From Podocnemis expansa (lineage: Eukaryota; Chordata; Testudines; Podocnemididae): 64,000 bases of DNA. The translations under genes and the position numbers were made by a program. Positions 45,701-58,822 of this stretch are shown one piece after another. Positions within the stretch are counted from its first letter, which is position 1. Each line of letters opens with the position of its first letter. Location: contig ML681967.1 in the NCBI GenBank assembly GCA_007922195.1, positions 8,923,712-8,987,711 on the forward strand, read 5' to 3'. The notes under the pieces were generated by a model, which was given only the letters and a program-made list of their open reading frames with translations, had not been told where the DNA came from and ran no database searches.

Positions 45701-45835
45701 TAAAACAAACAAGAGTCCTGTGGCACTTAAAGACTAACAAATTTATTTATTGAATGAACTTTCGTGGGAGAAAATCCCATTTCGTCAGATGCTTTTGAAG
45801 ATGGGGAAACTTGTTTGTTTCACAAAAGCCTGTGT
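45696..45835 (-). mobile_element. second PLE tail, inverted against the first
   Basis: AAAACAAACAAGAGTCCTGT, GGCACTTAAAGACTAACAAA, then TGAACTTTCGTGGGAGAAAA and GTCAGATGCTTTTGAAGATG are the reverse complement of the tail ending at about 45690. The two tails meet at TTTTTTTAGTTCAGTAAAAC. Confidence 0.85.
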
Positions 45836-47084
45836 CTATTTGTTTGGCTTCTTTATTTTCTTTAAGGGACAGGGCCCTAATTGTTAGTTAATCTGTCCCT
45901 TTGTAGAGGTCAGGAATGTTTGGGGGTTGCTCTGATCCCTTCTTCATTCTGAGGCTCTTCAGGGGCCAGCCCCACACCATGCTATAAGATAGAGCAGCCT
46001 CAGGGCTATGGGACCCTGGTACCTGCATGGCTGGAGCCAGTCTGGGCTGTAGGACCAGATGCTGGCAGGATTCATGCTACTGGGCTATATGGACTCAGTG
46101 GCATGGTTAATGCCGGATTGGGGCATAGGAAGGCAAGCTGTACTTCCGTTGGTTAACAGGTGGGTTTTTTTTTCTTTTTTTCTTTTATTTTTTTTTTAAC
46201 AATTTACAAATGCAGCCACATTTTCGAGCAGCCAGCAGAAATGACTTTGAAAAATAACAGTGACTCTGAAGTTAAATTGGTGTCAACGTTCATTTCAGGC
46301 CACTATAAGCTAATCAATTTAAGTTCCTGTTTGGCAAAGGAAATACCTTTCTTGCTGGCTGTCCTCGTCTTTCCTCTTCGTTTTTAACCCAACTCACACA
46401 ATTGCTGTTCATTTTTCAGCAACAATCAGCTTATTTCTTTCCGTCAACATCTCTCTGATGTAGGACGTGTTAGACTTTGAGCCCTGGGGTTTTGTGTGTT
46501 TTCACAGGCAAACCCATTAGCTACCTGTGTTCAGGCCTCTCTGCCCTGGGATGGAATCACTTTAATAAGAGCAGAGGAGCAAGGCCCCAATCTCATGGAG
46601 GTCAGCTGAAGGTGCAGCTGCTGTGTGCCAGAGGCACCTCCACAAAGAAGATTCCAGAGGATGAAGACAAATAGTTTGCTGCTCATAATGAGTGCCTTTG
46701 TTTCAATAGCCACTCCCAGTTTGTGCCTGTACTGAAAGCAGATGGGGTCTGGGAGTGAGTATTAGAGTATAGACTATTATAGGCAGTCTGAGGAAATGGT
46801 TGGAGTTGCCTCAGGAGGTCAGTAGCTGGAAAATCCAAACGAAGGGCCTGGGTTGGCTGGGTAAGACAGGCTAGGCAAGACCATCTAGAAAGCCACCAGC
46901 CGGAAATGGCTTGTTGCTCAAAGAGCTTCCTCTTTCTGTTTGGATCTATGTACTGCAGCTATTCAGTTGGGATGCTGCCTGTCCCTCCAGTCAGGGGCAT
47001 GGGGTGTGGCTACTGTGGAGCTGTAGACCTTCAGAGCAAAGGCTGCTGGTCAGGGCTTGTGGTCCCATTTTATCTTTGTATGGT
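45836..47084. other. unique DNA with a possibly conserved AT-rich block
   Basis: 46.15-46.20 kb is a T-rich tract. 46.20-46.47 kb is repeat-free with balanced AT-rich sequence. No exon that I can support. Confidence 0.3.
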
Positions 47085-47092
47085 GTCTAGAG

Positions 47093-47257
47093 CAGTGGTT
47101 TTCAAACTTTTCTTCAGAACCCATATGAAAAAAAAACCCTTTATGCTCATGACCCAACAATTACACCTTCAAGCAATGCATTTCAGTCTTTTAGTGGCAG
47201 CAGCAAGGGGTGCTACAACCCAATACTAGGACCTGACCCATGGTTTGGAAACCATTG
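47093..47257. mobile_element. hAT-type MITE, 165 bp
   Basis: Starts CAGTGGTTTTCAAACTTTTC and ends GGTTTGGAAACCATTG. Exact 8-bp duplication GTCTAGAG at 47085-47092 and 47258-47265. Closely like the element at 60.20 kb. Confidence 0.93.
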
Positions 47258-47265
47258 GTCTAGAG

Positions 47266-48256
47266 CTGCCATGTAGGTACCCACTGGACCTTTACCTGAT
47301 ATTAGTGCATGCCCTGCCAGAAACAACAGGAGAGGAGAAGCAGCCTTTTTGCAGAGAAGGTCAGGCAGACAATGGGGAGAAGTGACAATTAAGTGATATT
47401 CTCTTTAAAGCAGTCAGGGGTATTGTTCTCAGATGCCACAGTGATGGTTGTATTAAAAATAACTACACAACTTGCAGGATGCATCCAAATTCTTTCAAAG
47501 TTATAGATTTTTGGTTACATTTTGGGGTGAGTTTTCTATTTAGGGTCAGCTTTTTGAATCAGGCCCCTCAGGCACATCCACTAAGTGGAGACCCATCCTT
47601 TCTCTGTGCAGCCATAAGACTTCAGATGGCTTTTGGCTGCTGTTCAGATATGAAACTATTGGTTAATAGTACACTAATTTCATATTAGTGCGTCAAACCC
47701 ACAGGAAGAAATACTGGACAAGAACCAGCTCTGCCAGGAAAAAATAAAGCACAGCCCATCCCAGGCCTGGGCTCTGAAATGTGGGGATGAAACAACAAGC
47801 CCTGCAGCCCTTTCTAATAGACATGATTCAGTACGCAGGAGGAATGTTTTGCAGCAGCTTAGGTCACTGGCTTTGGATGCTGGAGAGTGAGTAATAGTCC
47901 TGGCTGTGATCTGACTTGACCTGTTGTGTAATCTCAGGAAAGTGGGGGTTAAAGTAAGCTGGAATGCCCTGGAACATAGTTCCAGGGCTCGCAAATTCGA
48001 GGGGCAAGAGTTCTGGGGGCCCCAAAAATAGAAAACTTGGCTGGAATGCATGTGCAACCCTGCCATGGCCCAAGAGCTGCAGCCAGGTTGGGGGAGTTTT
48101 CAAATCTCCTGCCCTGAGCATGCTCAGAGTGGGAGCAGCCTGGCCAAGGAGCAGCTCTGGCCAGCTAAGTGTGGGGGGGAGGGAGGTTGGGGAGCTGGTG
48201 GGGGGCCCAGAGATTAGGAGGGTTCCAGGGCCCATCAAATTAGGAAAAGGAAAGTC
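47266..48256. other. unique DNA with a weak MIR-like stretch
   Basis: 47.85-47.95 kb (GTCACTGGCTTTGGATGCTG, TAATCTCAGGAAAGTGGG) may be a sense MIR. The rest is unclassified. Confidence 0.35.
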
Positions 48257-48264
48257 ACTTAGGG

Positions 48265-48475
48265 CTGTGGTGCCCAACATTTTCTCTGCCGTGGCACACC
48301 TTGATACCTTTAATTATTTTGAGGCACACCATTATATAGTTTCCAAATGAATTTATGAATATTCATGAGCCAAACCAGAACTCTTCAAGTAGTTTTTCAA
48401 AAAAAATTCTGTGGCACACTTACTCAGGCCTGATGGCACACCTGTGTGCCATGGCACAATGGTTGGGAAACAATG
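48265..48475. mobile_element. hAT-type MITE, diverged
   Basis: CTGTGGTGCCCAACATTTTC faces AATGGTTGGGAAACAATG. Flanking ACTTAGGG (48257-48264) and ATTTCGGG (48476-48483) agree at 6 of 8. Internal GTGGCACAC words are shared by both halves. Confidence 0.75.
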
Positions 48476-48799
48476 ATTTCGGGTATGTCTTCACTGACAG
48501 CAGCAAAATCGCCACCATCAGCCCAATGTTCTAGGTATGATTAGCAGCAAGTACAAACTCACTGCTTCTCTATGGAAGTCGATGCCAGAAGTCCTACCCC
48601 ACAGAAGACAGCTGAAAGCCAACCGCAAGCTAAGTGCTATTGACTTTCAGCAGTGTGTCCCAGTGACTTAGAAAGTCACCAGCAGATATGCAAGGCATTT
48701 TATGTGCCATGTGTATCTGCCGGTTGACTGCCACCGAAAAGCCCTTGAAATGTAGACTAGGGCTTAATTTCTCTGTGCTGCTTCTTTTCTCTCCTGCCC

Positions 48800-48930
48800 T
48801 TTATCTTGTTTGGTTACATTGTCTTTGGGGCAAAGCATGTCTCCCACTTTGTGTGTATCTATCATCTGGCACAATAGGGCCATGGTTTTAGGAGCTACCA
48901 CAATGCTACTAATTATAAGTAATGTGGGAG
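48800..48930 (+). repeat. old CORE-SINE/L3-like repeat
   Basis: TTGTCTTTGGGGCAAAGC, TCTGGCACAATAGGGCCATG and AGGAGCTACCACAATGCTAC in the same order as at 60.12 kb (split there by a hAT). Confidence 0.55.
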
Positions 48931-50254
48931 CAATGTGGAGCTCAAGGAGAGCTGATCCCAGACCCAGGTCTATAACTTGGGGACTGCTTAATGAAGCCCA
49001 TGGTGCAGACATGTTATCCTGTTTTCAGAGCCGTCTCTGACTGAACTGTTTTGTAAATCTCAGTAGTAAAAAGCACCCACAATCACACCGACATTGGAAC
49101 ACAAAAAGGAGAGTATAAAGTGATTATGCTGGTGAAAGGGAAGGAGCTTAGTGGAGTCTAAGAGAATGTGGGCAGGTGAGCAATGGGCCTTGTGAAGCAG
49201 AACAAAGTATATTATTATTTATAATGGAAATTCAAACAGGGTTTGCAGATAAAGGGGAGAGCATGAGCAGAGAAATAGCTAATTCTGGTTCATAGAGGTG
49301 GTGGGAGTGAAGCCGGCATTGTTTCGGTGCTGGAGTAGAGAAAGCAACAGCTCAGCAGGCTTGCCTGGAAAAGTGAGGGAGAAGAGCTACTGTGAATTGC
49401 AGTTTAAACTCACCCGCTTTCATTCCTAGCTGTGCCACAGAAATCCTTTACTCTAGCATAAAGCACTAGGATTCCTGGTGTGGGGAGGGGGGTTAACCAC
49501 TCTGTAGTTACAGATGAATGCTGTTTCCAGGTCTCCTGCTAGCTCTCTGTGCTGTCAAGTCTCTACACTGACTGACCGCAACTCGTGTTCTCTCAGCTCA
49601 CTCCATCCCATGACCATTCAGCCTGATCTTGGACAAAGCTTCCTTTACCATCACCCCAGCATGATCTGAAGATCAGCTGAGCTCTTTGGGCTTCAGAACT
49701 CTATCTCCCATATAAGTGTTTCAATGAAACAGTGGGACATGTCCTAGGTTTCCTGGGAACCTTGACTTAATGAACAAATCATTCTTAAAGTATACACACG
49801 AGGGTGACTGCAGATTTATAATCATTCCTACAGAGCTGCTCTGGAAGCATAAGCCACGTAGGGGTTTTCATTACTTAGGGCACTATACAAAAGCAGATAA
49901 CTCTTTTTAACCTGCCTACAGACACACAGGCCTACTTGCTACTCCATTACCCCATGCTGTCTGCTCCTAGTTATAGGACTCTTCTGTTCTAGCCTGTCAC
50001 CCACCTGCAATGCTTGGTGGTCGTGGTGGGTGAAGAGGTGGGAGGTTATATCCTGTTCTACAGGGCTTGCTCAGTAGCAGAGTTTGGACCAGCTGTCATG
50101 GATTAATTCCCCAGCATGCTTTGGGCTGATTGAAATTGATGTAAAGCTGCCCATTGACATCAATGGTCTATTACTTGCATCCTACAGGGGGCTGGGGCTG
50201 GGGCTGGGGCTGGGAGCTCACTCTTGGGCTGCACAAACTACTTTTGGTCTCTTA
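48931..50254. other. unique DNA
   Basis: No gene or family recognised. A (GGGGCT)n array lies near the end, listed separately. Confidence 0.3.
50186..50215. repeat. (GGGGCT)4 microrepeat
   Basis: Four adjacent GGGGCTG-type hexamers. G-rich strand has four runs of G, so a G-quadruplex is possible. Confidence 0.85.
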
Positions 50255-50262
50255 TTTTAAAC

Positions 50263-50703
50263 CAGTGGTTCCCAACCTGTGGCCTGGGGGCCTAAAGTGG
50301 CCCATGGGGAGCTTTCAAAATGACCTGCCGATTCCTGCCAACTGCAGAAGGGAGCTGCTGCCTAAGGACCCAACAGAACACATTTCCACAGGGCTAAAAG
50401 ACCAGTGCATGCTTCTTGCTGCAGCCAGTCCCTATATGCTGGGGTCCCTGATGGAGCCAGAGGGAAGGGAACACTGATTTTTCCATTCCCCTAGCTGCAG
50501 GATGGAGCCAGTGCCTAAGGTCTCCAGTGACATGCCACAGGGCTACCAGATGTATGTGATTTGCCTGGAGTAGGGAGGGAGGCTGGAGATCCTTGCTGAA
50601 CTCCTCCTGTCTGACTGAAGTTTTGGGGGGTAGTGCTTGTGGAGACAGGTGGCCCTTTCAGGGCTGTAAAAATGATATCTATGGCTTGGGATGGGAACCT
50701 CTG
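50263..50703. mobile_element. hAT-type element, 441 bp
   Basis: Starts CAGTGGTTCCCAACCTGTGG and ends GGGATGGGAACCTCTG. Flanks TTTTAAAC (50255-50262) and GTTTAAAC (50704-50711) match at 7 of 8. Confidence 0.88.
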
Positions 50704-50711
50704 GTTTAAAC

Positions 50712-52399
50712 TCTGGGCACAGGGAGATTTTTGGACACCTGACTGGGCTCTGTAAAACCAGCTGATCCCCTTCTTTGGAATTGAGAGACCTTGAGGTGTG
50801 TCTCCTAGACCAGATGCACAATGGCCTGTTTGACATGTCAACCCTTGTGGTACCTCCTAAGTATCATCTTGCAGCGTGCTCTGCTCTGGCATAAACTAGG
50901 CATTCTTTCCTTGCTGCCCATCACTGCTGCAGTTGTTTCAAAGCCCAACTCTGTAGCACAGAAAAGAACTTCTCAGGGCATTTACCCAAGTCCCTTAAAA
51001 ACATGGTAAAATTCCATGTATCGCTTCTTCCTTACTTGGGGAAGCTAAGTTCACACTCACAAGTCTGTGTTAGGGAAAAGCTTTGTACAGAAAACACTCC
51101 TGTTTCTGTTGCTGGGGGATATTCTTCTCATGCCAACGTGTTTCTGCTTTAAAAAATGGGTGTTTTACTAAAATGAGTGGCTGACTCTGGCTTGAAAAGC
51201 CTGGCTCTAATCATGCTGTCAGGGACAGGAGGAAGTTCTGAGACTCCCAGAGTCCTTTGGGATGCAGTAAATGAAGGCAGGCGTGTGGAGCCATGGTTAG
51301 CATAGGTCAGGACTCAGTGCTGGGAAGCAGAGATGTTTAGTGGTTAGATCAGGGAATGGATTTAGGACTTCTGGGTTCTCTTCCTTCCCAGCTCTGCTGT
51401 TGCCTGACCATGTCCCACTTTCCTCTGGGGTGAGTAGTTTAAAGCATGGCTCACCAGAGATGGCAGGAATACTGTTGGTTACTGACTGCCTGTACTTAGC
51501 AGCCCAACCAGAATTCTCCTACTGACTCATGGGTGCAGGTGGGAGTGGCAGTCTTCCTGCAGCTGAGTACATTATAGGTGGGGGAAAGCCTCACTGCACA
51601 GAAGCATGGGTAACCTCCCCTTGCATGGACTATCATCATTGAGATCCAGTTTCAGTCCAGGCTCCTTCCACCTCTCCCAACCCACAGTCCCCACTTGGGA
51701 GTCAAGGGTCCCTGTGCTGGATCAGTGGCCTGTATGGTTCAAGCAACTCTGTGTGGCAGATTTTGCTGCCGTCACAGCTATGGAAGGAGCTTGGCAGGTC
51801 ATGCTGGGCCCAGGCAGCTGAGTGTGGACAAGGCCTAGAACTGCACACATCACCTGCACCAAAGAGATGTCCTGCTGGGGAAGGGACTGGAGAGTGGTGG
51901 GACTGGGTGTGTTCCTCTGCAGATCCTTGTAGGGTGCAGTTCTGGGGAGTTCAAGCTTGGACCGGGTTCAAGAAATTTCAAGCCTATTGCAGCCTCTGCC
52001 CTGAACCCTGACTGGCATCTGCAGCCAAGGGGGCAGTTGGCTCCACCTCGTTTCATCCTGGTGAGTGCCACTAATGGCACAGTGGTTTGGTAGAGAACAT
52101 TACCATGTGCTCTGGGTTGGTGCATGCTGATGCTGTGTTCCCTCCCTCCTGGAATGTGATGGCTCAAGCTGCCCATTTGTGAGGCAACTAGAGAACATGG
52201 CACAGTTAAATATAGCCTGTGTCTTTGGGTAGGGTGCTGGAGAAAAGGGATGAGCTGTGGAGCAGTGCTGACTTTGCTGTAGTCATCTTTCAGGAGTAAC
52301 TAAAGCAGTCCATGAGAAGACGTTCCCCTCCAAAGAGGAGTGTAAGGATGGGCGGTGCTGGCAGCAGGTGCCTGTTGCGGAAGAGGCTGTGAGAGGCAG
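50712..52399. other. unique DNA with a SINE-like stretch
   Basis: 51.33-51.43 kb (TTTAGTGGTTAGATCAGGGA, CTTCTGGGTTCTCTTCCTTC, CCAGCTCTGCTGTTGCCTG) has the tRNA-head-to-CORE order of a MIR-related SINE, sense. Nothing else recognised. Confidence 0.4.
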
Positions 52400-53021
52400 T
52401 GTGACAAAGTGGAAATATTCTTTATGTTTTCTCAATACTGTGTGTACCTCAGCTTCCCCTATGGATCAGTCACATATTTGGGTGTTTATCAGTGAGATCA
52501 CTAGAGGGCAGGTGGACTCTCCTTTAGCTGCATGTGCATGGACAATGGACAGGACCTTTCTTCCCTTGAGCCAATGATCTGTGACAGGTTGCAACAGGCA
52601 GAAAAAAGGACAGGTGACCTCCTTGCCTGCAAAAGAAACAAAGTCTGGGGAGAGCCGGAGGGGCAGTTCAATGTAAGGGATCCAAAAGATGGAACTTCCC
52701 CAGAAAGTCATTACTGTATTTTTCTGATTCGTGTGCTAACAATGGTCCTGAGAACTAATAAACCTTCTGACTTCCACTCTGGCTGTGAATCACTTCTGAC
52801 TGCAGGCGTGGTGCACAGCCCCTGTGGGAGAGTTTAAGAGCTCCCCAGGAGGACTGAGTAAGGGGAGCTTGTGGCAGAACAGGGGCGCTGAATGTTCTGA
52901 GGCCAGATTCAGGAGGTAGTTGAACTGGTGCAAAAGGCCTTGGGAGAGACTCACTCCACTAGAGTCCTATCTGGCTTCAGACTGAGTGGTTCCAGAGCAT
53001 TGTTCCTGTGGGACTTTGTCA
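52400..53021 (+). mobile_element. solo LTR, family 3 (endogenous-retrovirus type)
   Basis: Starts TGTGACAAAGTGGAAATATT and ends GGGACTTTGTCA, with the first and last 9-11 bases inverted. AATAAA at 52757-52762 is followed by a TG-containing downstream part, so the layout is U3, R, U5. No internal genes flank it. Target duplication not found, so the exact 3' end is uncertain by a few bases. Confidence 0.7.
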
Positions 53022-53655
53022 TGTGGGCCTACAATTTCCTCCTCCCTGCAGTGTTGCTGTTGGGATTTCACTGCAGAGATGAAAGGCTCATATAGCTGGG
53101 TGGCATTATTCAAATCAATTGCTGCATTAATGTGTGGCTTGTTGTGGAGGGAAAAGCAGAACTCCGCACCCACAGGCCAGTGGATTAGCATGGATCATCC
53201 AGGGCAGGGTGACAGAAGAGGCCTCAAGGTGCTTTGACTGACCTGGTCCCTTGTGGAAAGTTGATATTGTCTGTGGTAGGAACACACAATGCCTTTTCCC
53301 TTCTGACTTGCTGAGCTCCTTCCTCCTGTCCAAATGCTCCTGTGCTTTGACAGGAGAGTGATAACAGGCTCTCATCGACAGCACATGGGAGGGGGACAAT
53401 GGGACATTGTAGCCTTTAAAGCCTTACAACTGATTACTTGAGTGTGAGTCCCCCTTGAGGGGAGATATGGCCTGCGAGCGTGGAGAAAGCACGATCAACT
53501 GCCACATGCAGGATTAGGGTTGGGAGCTGGGCTCGGAGCGCAATGGCTCTTCAGCGATGCCCTCTGGCTAGGGAATGGAGAGTGCTGGTTGGGGTGTGGG
53601 GTAGGCTCTGGAGGGAGCAGCACCTAGCCACTCTGGCTTGTAGAAGGGTTACTTC
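53022..53655. other. unique DNA
   Basis: No gene or repeat recognised. Confidence 0.3.
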
Positions 53656-53659
53656 CAGG

Positions 53660-54875
53660 CAGTGGAGGCTTTGGGGCTAGGAAAAGCAGGAGGCCATCTA
53701 GGGCCCTGGGCAATAAGGGGCCCTGTCCTAAATTTGGTGTACAGAAATGAAAATATAGAAAAACACAGAAATTGTTCCCATCTAGCAGAGCTAGTAGAGC
53801 TGGAATTCTCAGCACTTTTCAGTCTTACATCTGGGCAAACTATCATTAGGATTTGTGCTTTGTCTGAATTGCTGATTTCACCATTATCTGCCCAATCGCC
53901 TGCACACTGACATGCTAAAAAAGCAGGAGCAAGCTCTTTGTGACACCAATAGACAGCACAATAGCAGGAACTTTTCCAATGGTCTCATCTTTTAGTTCCT
54001 CAGTGTGGCCATTTATTCTGCCATTTTTAAATCCTACTTGTGTAATTTTGCCTTTTCCTTTTCTTTTTTACTTGTTCTTCTTTTGCCTTTTCCTTTGCCT
54101 TTGTGACAATTTTTCCTTTGGCCTTGGTTAGCTCGGGTCACCAGGTGGGTCCATATAGGCTGCTACATATAAATACAGTGCTGCCCTCATGCAATTGTTA
54201 CAGCTGTGTGTGATGTCTGTGCTGTATGTGTTTCTTTTGGTGATATTTTAGCTTCTTTTGTACTGACTATTTAATATTTTTGTGGGGGCCAGAGTCTTAT
54301 AAACTTGAGTTCTTCAGAGAACTTCATTGAAATTTGGTGTTTTTCATTTGTACACCTTAGAAACCCTCTTTTCACTTATTTTTATTTATTATAATTATTT
54401 GTATTAAACTTCTAGTGCATATAAACCCAAGCCTATATGAAAAATTTGTAAGATTTGACTGCCAACATTTTAAATGTGGTATTTGAGTTATTTTTGAGCC
54501 ATCATTAATTTTACCACTTTTTATTTATTATTTAATACACATACTTTTAAGACATTTTTTAAATGTTCGTTTTAACTTTGTAGTTCGGCATCAGCTCATT
54601 TATGTTAAGTGAAAGATGATCTGCTTACAAGCTTCATGATGGAAAGATCTTTAAAAATATTATACCCAAGAATAATTTACAAGTTCCAGAGGGATAGTCA
54701 TGTTAGTCTGGTTCAGCAAAACAAACAAGGAGTCCTGTGGGGGTTTGGGGGTGGTTAGGACTGCAGGGGGGATCGGGACCACAGGGAGGGTGGCAGTGGG
54801 GACCTATAGGGGGTCCTTTGGGGGCCCCACAATGGGCCTTCGCCTAGGGCCCCCAATTGCCTAAGGTCACCTCTG
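53660..54875. mobile_element. hAT-type element (CAGAGGTGACCTTAGGC ends), diverged, with a PLE piece inside
   Basis: Left CAGTGGAGGCTTTGGGGCTA and GGAGGCCATCTAGGGCCC pair with right GCCTAGGGCCCCCAATTGCC and TAAGGTCACCTCTG. The AT-rich interior contains a PLE head (54683-54740: AGAGGGATAGTCATGTTAGT, then AACAAACAAGGAGTCCTGTG). Flanks are only vaguely alike (CTTCCAGG, TTTCAGGA). No transposase recognised. Confidence 0.65.
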
Positions 54876-57360
54876 TTTCAGGATAAGAAACATTCAGGGA
54901 GGGGATTCCAGGTGACCAGCCTGTGAACAGTGAATGAGGAAGAGCTGTGGCTCCCAGAGGCAGCTGTTCAAGGAAAATCTGACTGCACATCAGAAGAGGG
55001 TAGTGGGGTTGGTGGTATGTATAGCTCTGACCCAGTTCTTGGGAGACATCCACAAGCTTTTTGGGAACGACTGTTAGTGGAGGAAATGAGAGCATCATAA
55101 AGAATGCAGGAGAGAAGTGGCATTTTGTTCAGGAGAAGGCAAGGAAACCAAGTATCCTGGCTCAGTGACTGCAAGAGAGCTCTGGAGTCTGGCAGAGGCA
55201 GAGAGATTTGCTCCTGGAAATGTTAATGACTCTGGTGGCATAATAGGAAAACTTATGTACTAAGTCTGTGTTATATTTGTGGCAGACAGGATCTGGGGAA
55301 GGTGCATCTGTTAGGTATAACTGATTTTAGCTTCAGAACTGCGGGATAATTAGAGTACCAGAAAATGAGGGGAAAGTAGAGTTCTTTTAAAAGTTAAGTG
55401 CAAAAGCCAGTTCCTCTGTAGGCACACTGCAGTGGTTTCTCCATAATAGATACTTACTTTTAAAGGAGATTTAATAGTGCACGTTTCTTCTCATTTTTTC
55501 TGGGGATCATAGCCTTGGGGGCAGAGAAAGCTCTGTGAGCTTTTGTAGAGGCATGTTCCATGTGACAGTAGATGAAGCCCTGATCCCCCAGAGGTTGTGT
55601 TACACAGACACAGCACTTGCCTACAGTAGCTTCCTGGGTCAGTGGCTGGATTTAGGGGCTAGTGTGGAAGGATTTAGGTGATGATAACCTGTGATGGCAT
55701 TTCACAGGAAGCAGTGCAAGGTCTGTCTCCTCTCAGGATCCAGCTGTGTTGGATGCTGCCCTTCACAGTGTATGCATTGTTGGTGTTGTGTCCTATTCCT
55801 GTGACCCTGGCTATTTCTGAGCCACTGGGTATAGCTATTTATCAGCCAGCCAGACTGTATGAGTACAGGGCAGGGCATACCTATTAGTCAGCCTCTGAGA
55901 GACACATTTACTGACCTGTCCCTAGGTGAATCCAGTCCCTTCATCCATAGCCATATGGAGCGCTCTCTATTCCAAGATGTCCATGTCTCAAAATGGGATG
56001 GACAGTCTATTATTGTTGTTTGTGTTCAGACTCCCAATTCTGAGTCTTTGCTCAAATAAAATTTCCACATTCTTGCAAGTGTGCCCTCAGATTTGGCTGC
56101 TGGCTGTACTGCTAGAACTTGGCTCTTTGAAAGGGAGATTCATGTTCAAGTACTGTGCCACAATAATAAACAACAAGCCCTCTTGGCTGAGAGTTCCATA
56201 GTGGGTTCTGGCTGTAATCTGAGATCACAGTACTGGAGTTACTTGTCTCACATGCCAGCAGTGGGGTGTGCCCATGGCATTGAAATAGTCTAGTCTGAAT
56301 GGACATGAGGGCAAGGAGAACATATCTGCCTTTGCCCTCATATGAACATTTAATACTTTTCTGAGCAGAGAAACGCATCTGTATAGGGAGCTGTGTGGAA
56401 AGGAGAGGGAATTTGTAGGATCTGGCTTCTCAGTGGTGTAGGGCACTACTTTCTGAGCATCTGTGTGTGTGCTCACTAAGTACAGGGAAGGAGAGGACAC
56501 CACTGAGTCATCCTGCGCTCTAGAAGACTAATGGACCTTGACAACTGCAGCACAACATGGAAACTATTAAAAAGGGAGGATTGATTAAAGCCCCAGCCAT
56601 CCCAGGAGTCCCCTGGGCTGTTAACCCTGGGTTGGAGCAGAGGAGTCTGGCAATGTCTCCTCCCCCTCTGTACAATTAGCATCTCTTGTCACTAATTGAT
56701 TCCTCTGGTGCTCACAGGACAATTAGAATGTAAATTGCCTTTTACAAAGGTCATGAAAACATGATAAAAGACGAATCTATTAGAAGGGATCACTCAGGAG
56801 TCTCTCTCTCTGTTCTCTCTGGTACTACTAGATTTCACTTACTGTGTGTATGTGTGTGTGAGGGGAAATAGGAGCAGGGCCATCCAAAGACCTCTCTAGG
56901 GTTTAGACCTCAAACTCAGTTGACATTACTGATGTTTGTGTCATGACTGAAGCTCAGTACTACACAACTTTTGAGCATTTTCACAATGAATTCTGCACTT
57001 CTATTTTTGATGCCTCTTGCAGGAGATTTTTGCTGTCCCTTGTATTTCCCCTTTTCACAGTTTTGATAAAATTGCTATTTTTCCATCCAACCCTCACAGA
57101 CCTCAGAAGGGGAACTCCCTCTTCATTTGAAGCCTAGAACTCACATCTGGAATGTCAGTGTGACTGTCTCATGGGAACAATGCCAGAACGAAGGAATCCA
57201 TCCAAATGGATGGAGAGGTTTCCCTGTCCGATTCTGGTGCAGAACAGATTTAACCAGGAACAGCTTCTCCTCATCCTCAGTGCGATAAAGATAATTTGAA
57301 ACATGGCAGCTGCCACTAGAAAGGCAAGGCCCGTAGGGTTGATGTAATGGATATTGAGAT
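54876..57360. other. unique DNA
   Basis: No exon recognised. 56.66-56.80 kb (CACTAATTGATTCC, GACAATTAGAATGTAAATTG) is AT-rich and repeat-free. A short (GT)n lies at about 56843-56862. Confidence 0.3.
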
Positions 57361-57422
57361 AGAATAGAATAGAATAGAATAGAATCATAGGGTTGGAAGG
57401 GATGTTTATCTGCACAAGCGTG
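57361..57422 (-). mobile_element. CR1 LINE 3' end stub with (GAATA)n
   Basis: AGAATCATAGGGTTGGAAGG and GATG after about five AGAAT units: the reversed end of a CR1, where the short direct repeat of the tail has expanded. CR1 is the main LINE of turtles, birds and crocodilians. Confidence 0.8.
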
Positions 57423-58822
57423 TTTGGTTATCTGCGTTAAATTGGGAGTTAGCTGGCTGGTGCTAGCTAGAGCATACCGATGTGTGGCTGGCAACACTAA
57501 CGTGGCTTCTTTTCACACAATTCTTGGTGGTGGTGAAAATACACTTTGTGGTGCTGTTGCATTCCTCATTACTAGATATGTGAGTGTGGCAGGTGATGTC
57601 CTTACCGGTAGCTCCCCATTTCTGAAGATGGCACTGACAGGAAAGACTTTATGGGTCTGAAACCAGATATTTCTGCTGATGTAATTGCTTCTTAGCCAGA
57701 GGCAAATTCTGCTACAGATCCTTGCAGTCAGGACTTGTGGCATCACAGCTTCGCAGGTGGGTGGACAGGCTTCGCCACCATAGTAGGTCATGGCAATTAG
57801 GGATGGAACCGGAAGAGGGACTGGATGTTTAGATGGAGAATATCCAGAGTTACAACATTTCACGCAAAATAAGAATTTTAAAGAGATTTAAAACCTCATG
57901 CTTTAAGGTTTAAGAAAATCTCTAATTAGAGATTAGAATGAAAGGTTTGGGGCTGTCAAGTTACCCCACAGCAGGCCGACATGCTGGGTGCTGTCAGACC
58001 AAGAATATTGGAGTAGATGGACCTTCACTGGTTCTGATCCAGTTTGTCAGTTCCTGTATTCCTATGGAAAGGCCCTCCTAGATCATAGTCCATTATTTGC
58101 CCCTGCAGGTGCAGGATTAGGCCCTTTAATCTATTTCCCACTGATTCCCAAGTATCCCAAAGCCATCCAGTTTCCCCTTGCACAATCCAGTGGCACCCCC
58201 AGTTCAGAAGGGCCTGGGCTGGTTATTACAGAAATTAGTGTCCTTTCCGAGTCCTGCCTTGCAATTTGACTTCTTGCTATTCTGGTTATTGAAATTGATT
58301 TTGCACTCCAGCCATGGGATTTTCCATCACCACGTTTAATGTTGGAGATAATAGAAATTATGTTTCCACTCAGACATAAATCTCCTGGCTGTTTCTGCTC
58401 AGATGACTGGACAGTAAGTACAGGTGAAATTGCTCTTGTGATTGTTCCAGTAAAAAGGTAATGTTGTTGTAAGGTTTCATAAAGTGTGTTTAACTGGTTT
58501 ACGCTGATTCGTAACAGCCACAGTTTTTTTTCTTTTTAAATGAAATATAAGCCTTTAAATACCCTGCATTTTCCCCTCCTGTCTACCTGGGAGCTTCCTG
58601 TTTTTGAAGGTCTTTTGTGCCCTGTGTTCCAAGGCTGCCTGAGATCTGAGTGGTCCCCATACCATGTGTAAGTGTGAGAGTAAGAGGAAAACAAGGGAAG
58701 GTTGCCCAAAAAGGTGAACAAATAAACTCTGGATTCTCTGTTACTCAGTCCTCTCTTCCCATCAGCATTCAGTAGTCTCAAGTTCCCAGCATCTTTCTAG
58801 ACTTGAAGAGAAGGAGGAAAAG
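57423..58822. other. unique DNA
   Basis: No exon or repeat family recognised. 58.26-58.45 kb is AT-rich and repeat-free. Confidence 0.3.
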
